A stretch of 64,000 bases of DNA from Bog-473 sp963800725 (GCA_963800725.1 CAWDCE010000008.1:115576-179575), one strand, 5' to 3'; counted from the stretch's first letter, positions 9,601 through 18,471 are shown. Translations and numbers: made by a program. The notes: generated by a model not told the origin, from the letters alone.

Positions 9601-10394
9601 CCGCGCCCACCGCAGCAGCGGGGGCGGGTGCGGGGCTCTACACCCCGCTCGCTTCGCCGGCTCGGGTCTGTGACACCCGGACCTCGAGCCCGAGCAATGA
9701 GTGCACCGGGGAGCGGCTCGCGGCCGCCTCGATGATCCCGGTCAAGGTGGGGGGACTCGACTCGGTACCGACCAACGCCTCGGCGGTCGTGCTCAACGTC
9801 ACCGACGTGGCGCCGACGGGTGCCGGTTTCATCACCGTCTATCCCGACGCAGCAGCGCGGCCGACGGCGTCCAACTTGAACTTCACCGCCGGCAAGATCA
9901 CGGCGAACCGGGTGATCGTGCCGCTCTCTGCCGCCGGCAAGATCGACGTCTACAGTTCGCAATCTTCCGACGTGGTGGTCGACGTGTCGGGGTACTACTC
10001 GGGTCCGGGGGGCTCGGGGAGCGAGTTCAATGCCGAGGCCGCACCTGTACGGGTCTGTGACACCCGCACCGCGAGCCCGGTCAATCAATGCAGCGGCAAA
10101 CCCGTCGCCGGGGGAAGCGCGTTGGCCGTCACGGTGGCGGGCCTGGCCGGGGTGCCGGCGAGTGGAGCAAAAGCCGTGGTCATCAACTTGACGGCGGTGG
10201 TCGCCCCCGCACCCACGTTCTTGACGGTCTTTCCGGCCCTGCCGCTCCCGACTGCGTCGGACCTGAACCCCGCCACCGGAGAGATCCGGGCCAACCTCGT
10301 GGTGGCAACCGTGAGTGCGTCCGGCCAGATCTTGATCTACAACTTGGCGGGGACCATCAACGTCGTGGTCGACGTGATGGGTTGGTATTCGTGA
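6690..10394 (+). CDS. Secreted S53 (sedolisin/kumamolisin-type) peptidase with Ig-like domains and three C-terminal repeats
   Basis: A 1234-residue exported acid protease. The order is: a hydrophobic segment, a pro-kumamolisin activation domain (about 25-185), the S53 catalytic domain (about 230-560), an IPT/TIG domain, a putative Ig domain, an Ig-like Big_3 domain, and three repeats of about 125 residues. Catalytic residues are Glu290 and Asp294 in AEADLDIEQ, Ser497 in TGTSFAAPLWAG, and the oxyanion Asp in AATGDAGSED. The ATG at 6690 leaves a signal peptide without a charged start. In the frame before it, GTG 6626/6632 encodes a basic segment that would join at about 6686 to give a textbook signal peptide (QVTRRVRPLLAALG then MAGFIVSLGSAAGA). 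The true start is therefore probably about 6626, with one spurious base. Sedolisins work at low pH, suggesting an acidic habitat or acidic niche. Confidence 0.9.
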   Translation: MAGFIVSLGSAAGATDPLVRPHQLANDAVPKGSTDLGPSSDSQQLSFSVVLAPSNEAGLKSLLSNLDDPSSPQYHQWLKPGQFDAEFGPSPAQVAAVQSWLHSRGIASTSVSGSTVSVQAPVGTVNQALGTTIERYRLRSGQQGYVAKDTPLVPASLAQGQIASIVGLNTLSHYSPELITHTPSSGGSPRALSPATPVPAANGPSASADASAAASDLGATTLDQIGNDYGMPNLFSHAETGHGETVGVYELAPHTASDVSSYLSCFSLTNAVSTVTVDGGGTVDTSGTAEADLDIEQVATQAPQASIISYEGPNTAAGAYDVWHQIVTADAAQAISTSWGECEALASADGSSSGWTGLFAQAAAQGQTIFAATGDAGSEDCIYTGSSSLAVDYPGSDPNVVAVGGTTLNPNTHSEVVWNDCQTNESLSCAEANYAGAGGGGLSTMEQRPSYQPSIEPAESTCPLAGQCREVPDVSANAGTPMLFANSGYWEEATGTSFAAPLWAGITADHDEGCTSGSGQIAPALYALNQQGAASDASAFRDITAGDNDFIGANNHTYAATSGYDLATGIGSPVAAGLSCPEVTSVTPGQPGHNVTLSGIGLDHASFTFGTASATVVSATDTSAVVTVPAGTGTVAVTGTSSALGTGTTTSTFTYPAITTPSLASGVVGTAYSQALSAVGVSSPLTWSISAGALPLGLNLNASTGVISGTPTTAGAPESVTISLSANGATIALNATFTIQIYSFGSTTTPTVTPGDADLGAPVTYGATVTSSGGVPSGTVTFSIGTTSLCTTGALVTGSASCASSAAPAGTDTVTATYSGDATYMGSVGSTTLAVTAGPYTPITPTRICDTRSANPSGLSGMPVAQCNGVFNSGSTIVAGGTLNIVVAGSGSVVPANATSVVLNVTVVNPTADGFITAYPTGVPTPTASNVNYVAGEVIPNLVDVGIGNGGQVSFFAHTQSDLVVDIEGFTAPTAAAGAGAGLYTPLASPARVCDTRTSSPSNECTGERLAAASMIPVKVGGLDSVPTNASAVVLNVTDVAPTGAGFITVYPDAAARPTASNLNFTAGKITANRVIVPLSAAGKIDVYSSQSSDVVVDVSGYYSGPGGSGSEFNAEAAPVRVCDTRTASPVNQCSGKPVAGGSALAVTVAGLAGVPASGAKAVVINLTAVVAPAPTFLTVFPALPLPTASDLNPATGEIRANLVVATVSASGQILIYNLAGTINVVVDVMGWYS
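9207..10391 (+). repeat. Three tandem CDTR/VVVDV-GYYS repeats in the S53 protease
   Basis: Three copies at about 9207-9599, 9639-10001 and 10026-10391. Each opens with a [PA]xRxCDTR motif, continues through VVLNVT, a T-A-S-N-L-N segment, and closes with V[VI][VI]D[VI].G[WY]Y. The last copy ends exactly at the stop codon. The same cassette, preceded by the same Ig-like domain, ends the CAP protein encoded at 32831-35572. The function of the repeat is not known to me. A role in surface attachment or binding is a guess. Confidence 0.85.
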
Positions 10395-10526
10395 ACCGAC
10401 TCCCTGCGGCCACCGGCTTGTGCGCCAATTTGTAGCCTCCGAGCAGGAGTTCTCGACAGAAACTGAAACGTGTTCTGAATTAAACCCGGACATGCCGCAA
10501 ATTGGCATCGGGTCAGGAACTGAACC

Positions 10527-11547
10527 ATGCACGGTAGTGATGAGAGCTCGGGCGCGACAGCCCATGCGCACATGGCTCGAGCGATCGCCCTGGCTGCATC
10601 GGTGCACGCTGGGACTACGCCGAATCCGTGGGTCGGGTGCGTCGTGGTCTCGGGTCGGGATCCGTCGCTGACGTTCGCGGGAGCGACGTCGCCGCCAGGT
10701 GGCCCGCACGCGGAAATCAACGCCCTGACCCAAGCGGGGGAGATCCATGCAAGGGGGGCGACCCTCTTCAGTACTCTCGAGCCCTGCAATCACCATGGTC
10801 GGACGCCTCCGTGCACCGATGCGATCATCGCTGCGGGCGTCGAACACGTGGTCATTGGAGTCCTCGACCCCGATCCATCGGTATCGGGTCGCGGCGTTGC
10901 GGCCCTTCGTGGCGCCGGCATCGACGTGACGCTCGGAGTCTGCGAGGACGATGTCACCGAGCAGCTCGCCCCTTACCTCAAGCACCGCCGATCCGGACGG
11001 CCTTGGGTCATCTTGAAGATGGCCGCCAGTCTTGACGGGCGTACCGCGGCGCCCGACGGGTCCAGCCGTTGGATTACCGGCGAAGCGGCCAGAAATGATG
11101 TCCAGCGCCTGCGGGCCCAGTCCGATGCGGTGCTCGTCGGTGCCGGGACGGTCCGGGCCGATGATCCCGAGTTGACCGTTAGAAATTGGCAATGAGCCAG
11201 CGGGACGCCAGCCCATTCGGGTGGTACTCGGAAAGGCGCCAAAGGACGCGAAGGTTCACCCCGTACTCGAGCTCTCCGGTGATCTTGGCGAAGTGCTGGG
11301 GGATCTCGGGCAGCGTGGTGTGGTGCAGCTGCTCGTCGAAGGAGGTGCCACCGTGGCCCACGACTTTCACTCGGCGGGGCTGGTCGATCGCTACGTGGTG
11401 TACTTGGCACCGAAACTCTTCGGCGGCGATGACGGGCGCCCACTCTTTGCCGGGGCGGGTGCGGCCACGATTGACGACGTATGGCAGGGAAAGTTGGTCT
11501 CGGTGGTGCAGCTGGGACAGGATCTACGAGTGGAGGTGTCGGCCTGA
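10527..11547 (+). CDS. ribD: Diaminohydroxyphosphoribosylaminopyrimidine deaminase / reductase (frame broken near 11185)
   Basis: Bifunctional riboflavin enzyme. The deaminase domain comes first, with TPNPWVGCVVV, the zinc ligands in PHAEINAL and STLEPCNHHGRTPPC. The reductase domain follows, from KMAASLDGRTA through AVLVGAGTVRADDPELTV. The frame then ends at a TGA at about 11191, but the reductase continues in the +1 frame (QPIRVVLG, then VQLLVEGG and LAPKLFGG) to 11547. One extra base near AATTGG explains the break. The stop TGA overlaps the ATG of ribBA. The start at 10527 is the first ATG. An ATG at 10572 is also possible. The preceding 130 bp were searched for an FMN riboswitch and none was recognised. 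Confidence 0.85.
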
Positions 11548-12768
11548 TGGGATTCTCAAGTGTCCAAGAAGCCATTGACGCTATTGGTCGCCTGGGAATG
11601 GCGGTCGTGGTCGACGATGAGGACCGCGAGAACGAAGGTGACCTCGTGATGGCGGCCGAAGCCGCCACCCCTGAGAACATCGCCTTCTTCTTGGCCCACA
11701 CATCTGGAGTCATCTGTGTGCCGCTCCTGCCCGAGCGGGCCGACGCGCTCGACCTGCCACTCATGGTCACCGCCAACACCGAGGCGCAACGCACTGCGTT
11801 CACCGTCAGTGTGGACTTCCGCCATGGGACCACCACCGGCATCTCCGCCGCCGACCGCTCGTCGACCATCGGTGCGCTCATCGACCCCAACACCCGCCCG
11901 AACGATCTCAACCGGCCGGGGCACATCTTCCCGCTGCGCTACCGCGCCGGTGGTGTGCTGAACCGCGCCGGCCACACCGAGGCCACGGTCGATCTGTGTC
12001 GCTCGGCCGGACTGGCGCCGGCCGGCGTGCTCTGTGAGATCGTCACCGACGACAAGTCAGAAATGGCCCGCCTGCCCGATCTCGAGCGTTTCGCCGAAGA
12101 AGCATGATCTGCCGCTGATTTCGATCGCTGACATCATCCGCTACCGCCGCCAGCACGAGAAGCTGGTGCGCCTGGTCTCTGAAGCACGTATCCCCGCCCA
12201 AGGACGTGAGTACCGCGCCTACGTCTATGAATCCGTCCTCGACGCCGAGCAGCACCTCGCCTTGGTGATGGGCGACGTGGACGGTCAAGACGACGTCTTG
12301 GTGCACGTGCACTCAGAGTGCCTGACCGGTGACGTCTTTGGATCGCTGCGATGTGATTGCGGCCCCCAGCTCCAGGCATCGCTCGACCTCATCGAGGCCG
12401 AGGGCCGGGGCGTGCTGATCTACCTCCGCGGCCATGAGGGTCGTGGCATCGGGCTCGGTCACAAGATCCGGGCCTACCAACTCCAAGAAGAGGGCCACGA
12501 CACCGTCGATGCAAATCTTCAGCAGGGCCTGCCGGTCGACAGCCGCGAATACGGCATCGGAGCGCAGATGCTCGTTGACCTCGGGGTCACCACCATGCGC
12601 TTGATGACCAATAACCCGGTCAAGTACGGCGGCCTCGAGGGCTTCGGTCTCGACATCACCGAGCGGGTGCCCTTGCAGCCCTCACCCAATCCCGAGAACA
12701 TCGCGTATCTGCGCACAAAGCGTGAACGTATGGGTCACATCTTGAGTGGCCTCGACGACGTCAAGTGA
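11547..12768 (+). CDS. ribBA: DHBP synthase / GTP cyclohydrolase II (frame broken near 12098)
   Basis: Makes both precursors of riboflavin. The N-terminal domain is 3,4-dihydroxy-2-butanone-4-phosphate synthase, with VVDDEDRENEGDLVMAAE, GTTTGISAADRS and RAGHTEATVDL. It runs to FAEEA, where a TGA follows. In the +1 frame the protein continues through the standard linker (LPLISIADIIRYR) into GTP cyclohydrolase II, with the zinc site SLRCDCGPQL preceded by HSECLTGD, and with LRGHEGRGIGL. One extra A or G in GCCGAAGAAG splits what should be one protein of about 406 residues. ATG 11547 overlaps the ribD stop. Confidence 0.88.
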
Positions 12769-12784
12769 TCGGGCGCGACGGCTA

Positions 12785-13318
12785 GTGGCCGGTTCTGATC
12801 TCATCGCGCTCCCAGTTGGCGCCTATGACGAGGTGGCCGCCCGGGTCGGCGGCACCTTCCGCGGCGACCACAACGGTCGTGGACTGCGCATCGCCATTGC
12901 CTGTGCCGTCTTCAACGGCGGAATCACCCTGCGGCTCTTAGAGGGTGCACTCGATGCGCTCGACGCGGCAGGGACCGGGCGAGGCGACGTCACCGTGGCC
13001 TGGGCACCCGGTGCGTTCGAGCTGCCGGTGGTGGCCCGGGCTTTTGCCCAAGCCGGCAAGGTCGACGCCGTTTTGTGCCTCGGTGCCGTCGTCCGCGGCG
13101 ACACTTCGCACTACGACTTCGTGGCCGGGCAGTGCGCAGCGGGGATCCAACAAGTCCAGCTGTCCACCGGCATCCCGGTGGTGTTCGGGGTCTTGACCAC
13201 CGACACCCTTGATCAGGCCCTCGAACGTTCCGAACCCGACGATTCGAACAAGGGTCGAGAAGCGGCGCTGACCGGGATCGAGATGGCGCGCCTGTTGCGC
13301 ACCGGTCCGCTCTCGTAG
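12785..13318 (+). CDS. ribH: 6,7-dimethyl-8-ribityllumazine synthase
   Basis: Condenses the pyrimidine and butanone precursors into lumazine. The motifs appear in order: IAIACAVFN, a GAFELP segment (WAPGAFELPVVA), CLGAVVRGDTSHYD, and PVVFGVLTTDT. GTG 12785 lies 16 bases after the ribBA stop. A GTG at 12746 inside ribBA would add 13 residues. About 30 residues precede the conserved domain. It is third in a ribD-ribBA-ribH set. The riboflavin synthase gene ribE, usually between ribD and ribBA, is absent here and must lie elsewhere. Confidence 0.9.
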   Translation: MAGSDLIALPVGAYDEVAARVGGTFRGDHNGRGLRIAIACAVFNGGITLRLLEGALDALDAAGTGRGDVTVAWAPGAFELPVVARAFAQAGKVDAVLCLGAVVRGDTSHYDFVAGQCAAGIQQVQLSTGIPVVFGVLTTDTLDQALERSEPDDSNKGREAALTGIEMARLLRTGPLS

Positions 13319-13381
13319 CCGGCGTGCGGCAAGTTCATCTGGCGTTTACACCGACGACACTCCGGTGAAGCCTGGTGTCTC

Positions 13382-13387
13382 TAGGCT
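13382..13387 (+). promoter_or_regulatory. -10 box of the alpha/beta hydrolase gene, leaderless start
   Basis: TAGGCT is six nucleotides before ATG 13394, in a 75-bp gap after ribH. It matches the window-wide TANNNT-N6-start pattern. Confidence 0.5.
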
Positions 13388-13393
13388 TTGGGC

Positions 13394-14481
13394 ATGGCCG
13401 AGTCCGCTCAGTCACCTTCAAGCAAGTCCCCTCGGGTGAGCGAGTCCGCCGAACACCAATCGGTTGATCCGACCGCCATCCGCTTCAAGCCGGGCCGCCG
13501 CCGCGAGGATCCCTACGCGGTGCAATACACGACGTTGCACGGCTACCGCCGGGCCTTTGTGCGCGCCGGGAGCGGGCCTGCCCTGCTCTTGGTCCATGGC
13601 ATTGGGGACAGTTCGGATACGTGGCGACCGGTCCTCGACGCCTTAGCCAAGGACCACACCGTGATCGCACCGGATCTCTTGGGTCACGGGCGTTCGGAAA
13701 AGCCGCGAGCGGACTATTCGATTGCGGCCTACGCGAATGGGATGCGCGACCTGCTCAGCGTGCTCAGATCGATCGGGTCACCGTGGTCGGCCATTCGCTG
13801 GGCGGGGGTGTGGCGGCCCAGTTCGCCTACCAGTTCCCCGATCGCTGCGAGCGGTTGGTGCTGGTCGGGAGCGGGGGAGTGGGTCGCACCGTCAGCCCGC
13901 TTCTGCGCTTGGCGACGGTGCCGGGGGCCGAGCTGATGATGCCGCTGTTCGGGCTGGCGCCGATCAAGATGCTGAGCCGGTTGACCGCCGAGGTCCTGCG
14001 CCAGTTCAACACGGCCTTGGGCCGTGACACCGAAGAGGTCCTGGCTGTTTTCGATTCGTTGCCCAACACGTCGGCGCGCCAAGCCATCTTGCGCACGCTG
14101 CGCTCGGGGGTCGACTGGCGGGGTCAGATCATCACGATGCTGGACCGGGCCTACCTCGCCGAAGGCATCCCGACCCTGCTCATCTGGGGTCGCCGCGACG
14201 CCATCATCCCGCTCGGGCACGGGCGGCTGGCCCATGCGGCCATGCCGGGCAGCGAACTCGAAGTCTTCGACGACGCCGGCCACTTCCCCCACCACTCCGA
14301 TCCCGTTCGATTTTCCGAGGTGGTCATCGATTTCATGGGCCGGACCGTACCGGCGAGCTATGACCCCGAAGCCTGGCGGGTCCGGCTACGCAACGGCCGC
14401 CGATTCATCGAGGTCGAGTCGGCCACCACCGATCTCGAGCTCATGGCGCTCCCACTTTCCCCACTCCCAAGCGCCCACTAG
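13394..14481 (+). CDS. Alpha/beta hydrolase (frame broken near 13764)
   Basis: A roughly 360-residue alpha/beta-hydrolase. The N-terminal half has the oxyanion strand LLLVHGIGDSSDTW and IAPDLLGHGRSEKP. After a -1 shift near 13764 (one missing base in GTGCTCAG) the nucleophile elbow VVGHSLGGG follows, then the acid in LLIWGRRDAIIP and the histidine in FDDAGHFPHHSDP. About 45 hydrophilic residues precede the fold and a short tail follows it. It has its own predicted promoter. The family covers esterases, haloperoxidase-like proteins and C-C hydrolases, and the substrate cannot be called. Confidence 0.78.
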
Positions 14482-14540
14482 TTGGGGGCTGATCGGGCCC
14501 TAGGCCATTGCCCGGGCCCGGGTCTGCGAAGATTCTCCCC

Positions 14541-15426
14541 ATGCTTCGCCTCGTCCTGCCCAAGGGCTCGCTCGAAAAAGCCACACTCGCGCTCTTCAGC
14601 GATGCCGATCTGGCCGTCATCCGTTCCTCGGACGTCACCTATCGCGCTTCGATCGCTGATCCGAGGATCGATGAGGTCCGGATCCTTCGGCCCCAAGAGA
14701 TCCCGGTCTACGTGGCCGAGGGGCTCTTCGATCTCGGGATCACCGGACGCGACTGGATCGAAGAGCGCGGCAGTGACGTCGTGGCACTCGGTGAGCTCTC
14801 CTACGCCAAAGTGACGGCCAACACCGTACGCATCGTCTTGGCGGTCGCAGAAGACTCCCCGGTGCGCAATCTGGCCGAAATTGGCGGCCCTGCCCGGCAC
14901 GCTGCGGGTGAGTTCTGAATACCCCGAGCTCACCCGCCGGGTCCTGCGGGCCCAGGGCATCGAGGCCGAAATCTCGCTTTCCTACGGCGCAACTGAAGCC
15001 AAAGTGCCCGACATCGCCGACGCCGTGGTCGACCTGACCGAGACCGGCAGCGCGTTGCGGGCGGCCGGCCTGCGGATCATCGAGACCCTGCTCGAGTCGC
15101 CGACCCAGCTCATTGCGAACCCTGCTGCGGCGGCGGACCCCGACAAGCGCCACGCCATGGAGCAGATCTTGACCCTGCTCCAAGGCACCCTCGAAGCCCG
15201 GGGCAAGGTTCTGGTCAAACTCAACGTCGTGAGCGACCGGCTCGACGCAGTCCTCGGCATGCTCCCCTCCATGCGGGCGCCCACGATCTCTGAGCTATCG
15301 GGTGGCGGGGGCTTCGCCCTCGAGGCGGTGGTGGCCAAGTCCGACATCAACACCTTGATCCCAGCCCTGAGCGACCACGGCGCGACCGACATCTTGGAGA
15401 TTCCTCTCGCGAAGATCGTCCATTAG
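14541..15426 (+). CDS. hisG: ATP phosphoribosyltransferase, long form (frame broken near 14881)
   Basis: First enzyme of histidine synthesis, joining ATP and PRPP. It starts at ATG 14541 (MLRLVLPKGSL, the usual HisG start). The catalytic part includes LFDLGITGRDWI. The frame ends at a TGA near 14917, but the +1 frame entered near 14881 carries SEYPELTRR, the PRPP site DIADAVVDLTETG, and the C-terminal regulatory domain of the long, histidine-inhibited form (ends ILEIPLAKIVH). Removing one T restores 294 residues. AAGATT stands six bases before the ATG and is a weak match to the leaderless -10 pattern. Confidence 0.87.
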
Positions 15427-15428
15427 GC

Positions 15429-15674
15429 ATGGGCACACCGATTCCGACCGCCCCGCTGTACGTCGGTTCGGTGGTGTCATTCGACGCCACCCGAGGTCTT
15501 GGGACCGTGGCGAGCACCGGAGGGCAGACTTTCGATTTTCATGCCACCGCCATCGCGGACGGGTCCCGGAGGATCGACCCGGGGACTGGGGTCGCCTTTG
15601 TCGTCCGCCCCGCCCACCGGGGCCGCTTCGAAGCCCGGGCGCTCACGGTGCTCGAGGACGAAGCACCGGGGTAG
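15429..15674 (+). CDS. Small cold-shock-domain-like protein
   Basis: An 81-residue protein starting three bases after the hisG stop. It follows the cold-shock fold: GSVVSFDATRGLGTV resembles the first RNA-binding strand, FDFHATAIADGSR resembles the FVHFSAI region, and a V-F-V strand and EARAL end complete the barrel. The aromatic residues of the classic RNP motifs are only partly kept, so nucleic-acid binding is likely but not certain. It is probably cotranscribed with hisG and meets the convergent gene at 15691. Confidence 0.65.
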   Translation: MGTPIPTAPLYVGSVVSFDATRGLGTVASTGGQTFDFHATAIADGSRRIDPGTGVAFVVRPAHRGRFEARALTVLEDEAPG

Positions 15675-15690
15675 CCCCGAGCACAAGGGC

Positions 15691-16125
15691 TCAGTTCTGG
15701 TCGCTGCTGGCCGCACTCTCGGCCGCGGCGCGCTCAGCCCCTTCGAGCTGCACATAGGCCAGCCTGAGCTGGGACAATGCATCGAGCAGCGACGGCTCAG
15801 CTTCACCGAGGCGCCCACTGAGTCCATCGAGGAGACTCCCGAGCGCATCGATGGCCAGGCGGGCCTGGAACAGCATCGGGGGGGTCTGGGACAAATAGAC
15901 CGCAGCCAGCTCAAAGAGGCCGTAGCAGTGGTTGGCCACCACCACTTCAGCCGGTGAGCTGGCCAGTTGGGCGCGCATGGCATCGATCTCCGCCTGGGCG
16001 GCTTCGCTGATGGGCGCATCGGGGTCCGGCGGGGCCGATCCCCCACGTGGGGGCGGTGGCTGGGTGGGGGCGCCATCTTCCTTGTCGGGGAAATGCTCGC
16101 CTGACGGTGTCCAAAGACTGCTCAT
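15691..16125 (-). CDS. DUF1844-like small protein beside infC
   Basis: A 144-residue protein read away from infC. A proline-rich, acidic start (about 50 residues) is followed by a helical region with a C-Y-G-L-F-E-L-A-A-V-Y-L segment and a regularly spaced Leu/Ala pattern like the DUF1844 family, which sits next to infC in many actinobacteria. It ends in an alanine-rich acidic tail. The start ATG is supported by a TAGAGT box six bases upstream on the minus strand. Function unknown. Confidence 0.65.
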   Translation of the reverse strand: MSSLWTPSGEHFPDKEDGAPTQPPPPRGGSAPPDPDAPISEAAQAEIDAMRAQLASSPAEVVVANHCYGLFELAAVYLSQTPPMLFQARLAIDALGSLLDGLSGRLGEAEPSLLDALSQLRLAYVQLEGAERAAAESAASSDQN

Positions 16126-16131
16126 GCTGGT

Positions 16132-16137
16132 ACTCTA
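16132..16137 (-). promoter_or_regulatory. -10 box of the DUF1844-like gene, leaderless start
   Basis: On the minus strand TAGAGT is followed by six bases and then ATG (16125-16123). Matches the window pattern. Confidence 0.5.
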
Positions 16138-16316
16138 TTGACCTTGACTACATGGAAGCGGGGCCTCCACATCGGGGGTCTCCACCTGGCCACACGTCCA
16201 CTCGATGGATGCGGGTGCGCCAGGTTGACGATTCTTGAGCGCGGGTCATGCCCGCGGGTCAGCCTCGCTTCTCCGAATGGCTTGCGGAAAGACCGCGGGC
16301 CCGAGTGAGAGGTGTG

Positions 16317-17046
16317 ATGCCGCATCGTCGCTGAAACCACAACTGAGCATCGGATCAACGACCGTATCCGAGCCCGTGAAGTCCGACTCGTGGACCCCGA
16401 TGGTGTGCAACTTGGCATCAAGGCGTTACCCGAGGCCTTGGCGATCGCCAAGGAACTCGACCTGGACCTCGTCGAAGTGGCCCCTATGGCCAATCCTCCG
16501 GTTTGCCGGATCATGGATTTCGGCAAGTTCAAGTTCGACGAGGCCCAACGGGCCAAGGAGAGCCGTCGCAAGACCGTCCACGTTGGGATCAAGGAAATGA
16601 AGTACCGGCCGAAGATCGGACCGGGGGACTTCGACACCAAGACCCGCCAAGTCGGGAAATTCCTCGACGCCGGACACAAGGTCAAGATCACGATCATGTT
16701 CAGAGGGCGTGAGGTGTATCACCCCGAGCATGGCAAGCGGATCTTGGACCGCATCGCCGAGCAAATGGAAGGGGTGGCCAAGATCGAGGCCGAGCCCAAG
16801 CTCGACAACCGCAACATGATCATGGTGCTCGCCCCCGACAAGCGGGCCCGCCAAGCGGCGGCCTCTCGGGAGAAGAATCAACATCGCGGCGAGAACACCC
16901 AGGCCGAGAAGCCAGCACAGACCAGCCCCGACACCCCGGCGGCCGAATCGCCCGCCGACGCCAGCGCCGGTGAGCGAAGCGGTGGTCGCACCCGTCGGCG
17001 ACAAGACCGCACCAGCCGAAGAAGGATGACGTCATGCCGAAGATGA
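16317..17046 (+). CDS. infC: Translation initiation factor IF-3 (start unusual or shifted)
   Basis: Binds the 30S subunit and checks initiator tRNA and start codon. The N-domain (EHRINDRIRAREVRLVDPDG, then ALAIAKELDLDLVEVAP) and C-domain (KEMKYRPKIG, VKITIMFRGRE, NMIMVLAP) are complete. In the frame as it stands, the first codon able to start ahead of the N-domain is ATC at 16324, behind a stop at 16315-16317. ATC/ATT starts are known for infC and underlie its autoregulation. Alternatively, ATG 16317 with the GAGAGG site upstream would be the start if one C of ATGCCGCATC is extra. Near 16978 the reading also becomes unnatural. The +1 frame would end at TGA 17027-17029, just before rpmI. A hydrophilic tail of about 45 residues follows the core. 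Confidence 0.88.
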
Positions 17047-17228
17047 AGACGGACAAGGGCGCAGCCAAGCGCATCAAGGTCACCGGGAGTGGCCGCATGC
17101 GCCGGCGCAAGGCGTTCCGTTCCCACATTTTGGAGAAGAAGAGCAGCGTCCGCACGCGGCGTCTCGGTCGCGAGACTGATATCGCGAAGGCGGACGAGCG
17201 AGCCGTGCGCAGGATGCTCGGGATCTAA
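17034..17228 (+). CDS. rpmI: 50S ribosomal protein L35
   Basis: A 64-residue basic protein with the L35 pattern: MPKMKTDKGAAKRIKVTGSG at the start, RRRKAFRSHIL in the middle, and the R-M-L-G-I end. GAAGGATGAC upstream serves as ribosome binding site. Lies between infC and rplT as in nearly all bacteria. Confidence 0.97.
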   Translation: MPKMKTDKGAAKRIKVTGSGRMRRRKAFRSHILEKKSSVRTRRLGRETDIAKADERAVRRMLGI

Positions 17229-17280
17229 GCGCCCGAGTCACGCACCACCAGTTCAGAACGACTAGAGAGGAGGACCCCCA

Positions 17281-17664
17281 GTGGCAAGAGTCAAGCGATC
17301 CGTTCATGGTCGCAAGCACCACCGCGCCGTATTGGAGCAGGCAAAGGGGTACTACGGAAACAAGAGCCGCAGTTACCGCGCGGCCAACGAGCAGCTCATG
17401 CACTCGATGCAGTACGCCTACCGGGACCGCCGGGCCCGCAAGGGCGACTTTCGCAAGTTGTGGATCCAGCGCATCAACGCCGCTGCCCGCCTGCACGGCA
17501 TGAGCTACAGCCGACTGATCAACGGTTTGCACCTGGCCGGCATCGAGGTCGACCGCAAGGTGCTGGCCGATCTCGCCGTCAGCGATCCCGACGCATTCGG
17601 TGCGCTGGTCGAAGCAGCGCAGGCTGCACTCGACAATGCACCCGTGGCCGAGGTCGCTTCCTGA
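17281..17664 (+). CDS. rplT: 50S ribosomal protein L20
   Basis: A 127-residue protein from GTG 17281 with a strong GAGAGGAGG site. L20 features include MARVKR, GRKHHRAVLEQAKGYYGNKS, YAYRDRRARKGDFRKLWI and RINAAARLHGMSYS. L20 binds 23S rRNA early in 50S assembly and in many bacteria represses its own operon. No L20-type leader was recognised here. Confidence 0.97.
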   Translation: MARVKRSVHGRKHHRAVLEQAKGYYGNKSRSYRAANEQLMHSMQYAYRDRRARKGDFRKLWIQRINAAARLHGMSYSRLINGLHLAGIEVDRKVLADLAVSDPDAFGALVEAAQAALDNAPVAEVAS

Positions 17665-17703
17665 GCCAAGCACTGGCCTACACGCACCGGCGCTGTCCGC
17701 CGG

Positions 17704-18471
17704 TTGCGCGGGCTATTGGCCAAGCGGTCGGCTCGTTGGAGCGAACGGGCCTTCGTCGCCGAGGGCGCCGAACTGTTGCGCACCGCGTTGGCGGCGGGCC
17801 GGGCGATCGAATCGGTCTATGTGGCCGCCGACGCCACTGATGAGGCCACCACCCGGGCCGCCGAAGCCGCCCTCGATGCAGGCGCGCGACTCTTCTCGCT
17901 CGCGCCCGGCGTCCTCGAGCGCGTCGCAGACACCGTGACCCCTCAGCCGGTCATGGCCGTCCTCCCGATGCTCGACGTGCCGGCGATCGGGGGCGGAGCG
18001 GACCCCGCCCTCGTGGTGGTGATGGTCGACGTGCGCGACCCGGGTAACGCGGGGACCGTGCTGCGTACGGCCGATGCGGCCGGGGTGGGACGGGTCGTCT
18101 TCAGCGGCGACTCGGTCGATCCGTACAACCCAAAGACGGTGCGGGCATCGGCGGGCTCACTCTTCCACGTCCCCATCTCGCTGGACGACGACGCGGTGGC
18201 ACTGGCCCGGGCCTACGGTGCAACGGGCTATCGCACCTTGGCGACGTTGGTGCACGAGGGTGAGGACTACGCCGGCTTCGACTGGAGAACGCGCAGCGTG
18301 TTGTTCTTGGGCAACGAGTCCTCGGGATTGCCCCAAGAGGTAATCGACGCGGTCAGCGGGTCCGTGGTCGTGCCCATGGAGGGACGGGCCGAATCACTCA
18401 ATGTCGGGGTGGCCTGCGCCGTGGTGTGTTTCGAGGCACTGCGCCAGCGGCGCCTCGGTGCACACCCATGA
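17704..18471 (+). CDS. TrmH/SpoU-family rRNA 2'-O-methyltransferase
   Basis: A 255-residue SPOUT methyltransferase. An N-terminal substrate-binding region (WSERAFVAEGAELL) leads into the knotted SAM domain with DVRDPGNAGTVLRTADAAG, LFLGNESSGLPQEV and VVVPMEGRAESLNVGVA, the three SpoU motifs. TTG 17704 is the best start. The gene sits between rplT and pheS, its common position in actinobacteria. Target nucleotide not determined from sequence. The 95-bp gap to pheS has a short CCCCTCGGTCGGGG hairpin. Confidence 0.88.
   Translation: MRGLLAKRSARWSERAFVAEGAELLRTALAAGRAIESVYVAADATDEATTRAAEAALDAGARLFSLAPGVLERVADTVTPQPVMAVLPMLDVPAIGGGADPALVVVMVDVRDPGNAGTVLRTADAAGVGRVVFSGDSVDPYNPKTVRASAGSLFHVPISLDDDAVALARAYGATGYRTLATLVHEGEDYAGFDWRTRSVLFLGNESSGLPQEVIDAVSGSVVVPMEGRAESLNVGVACAVVCFEALRQRRLGAHP

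Noticed and set aside
10395..10526. FMN riboswitch before ribD
   Set aside because: The conserved RFN-element segments are not present in the 130 bp.
9144..11216. 690-codon antisense frame over the S53 protease and ribD
   Set aside because: Same artefact of GC-rich third positions. No recognisable domain.
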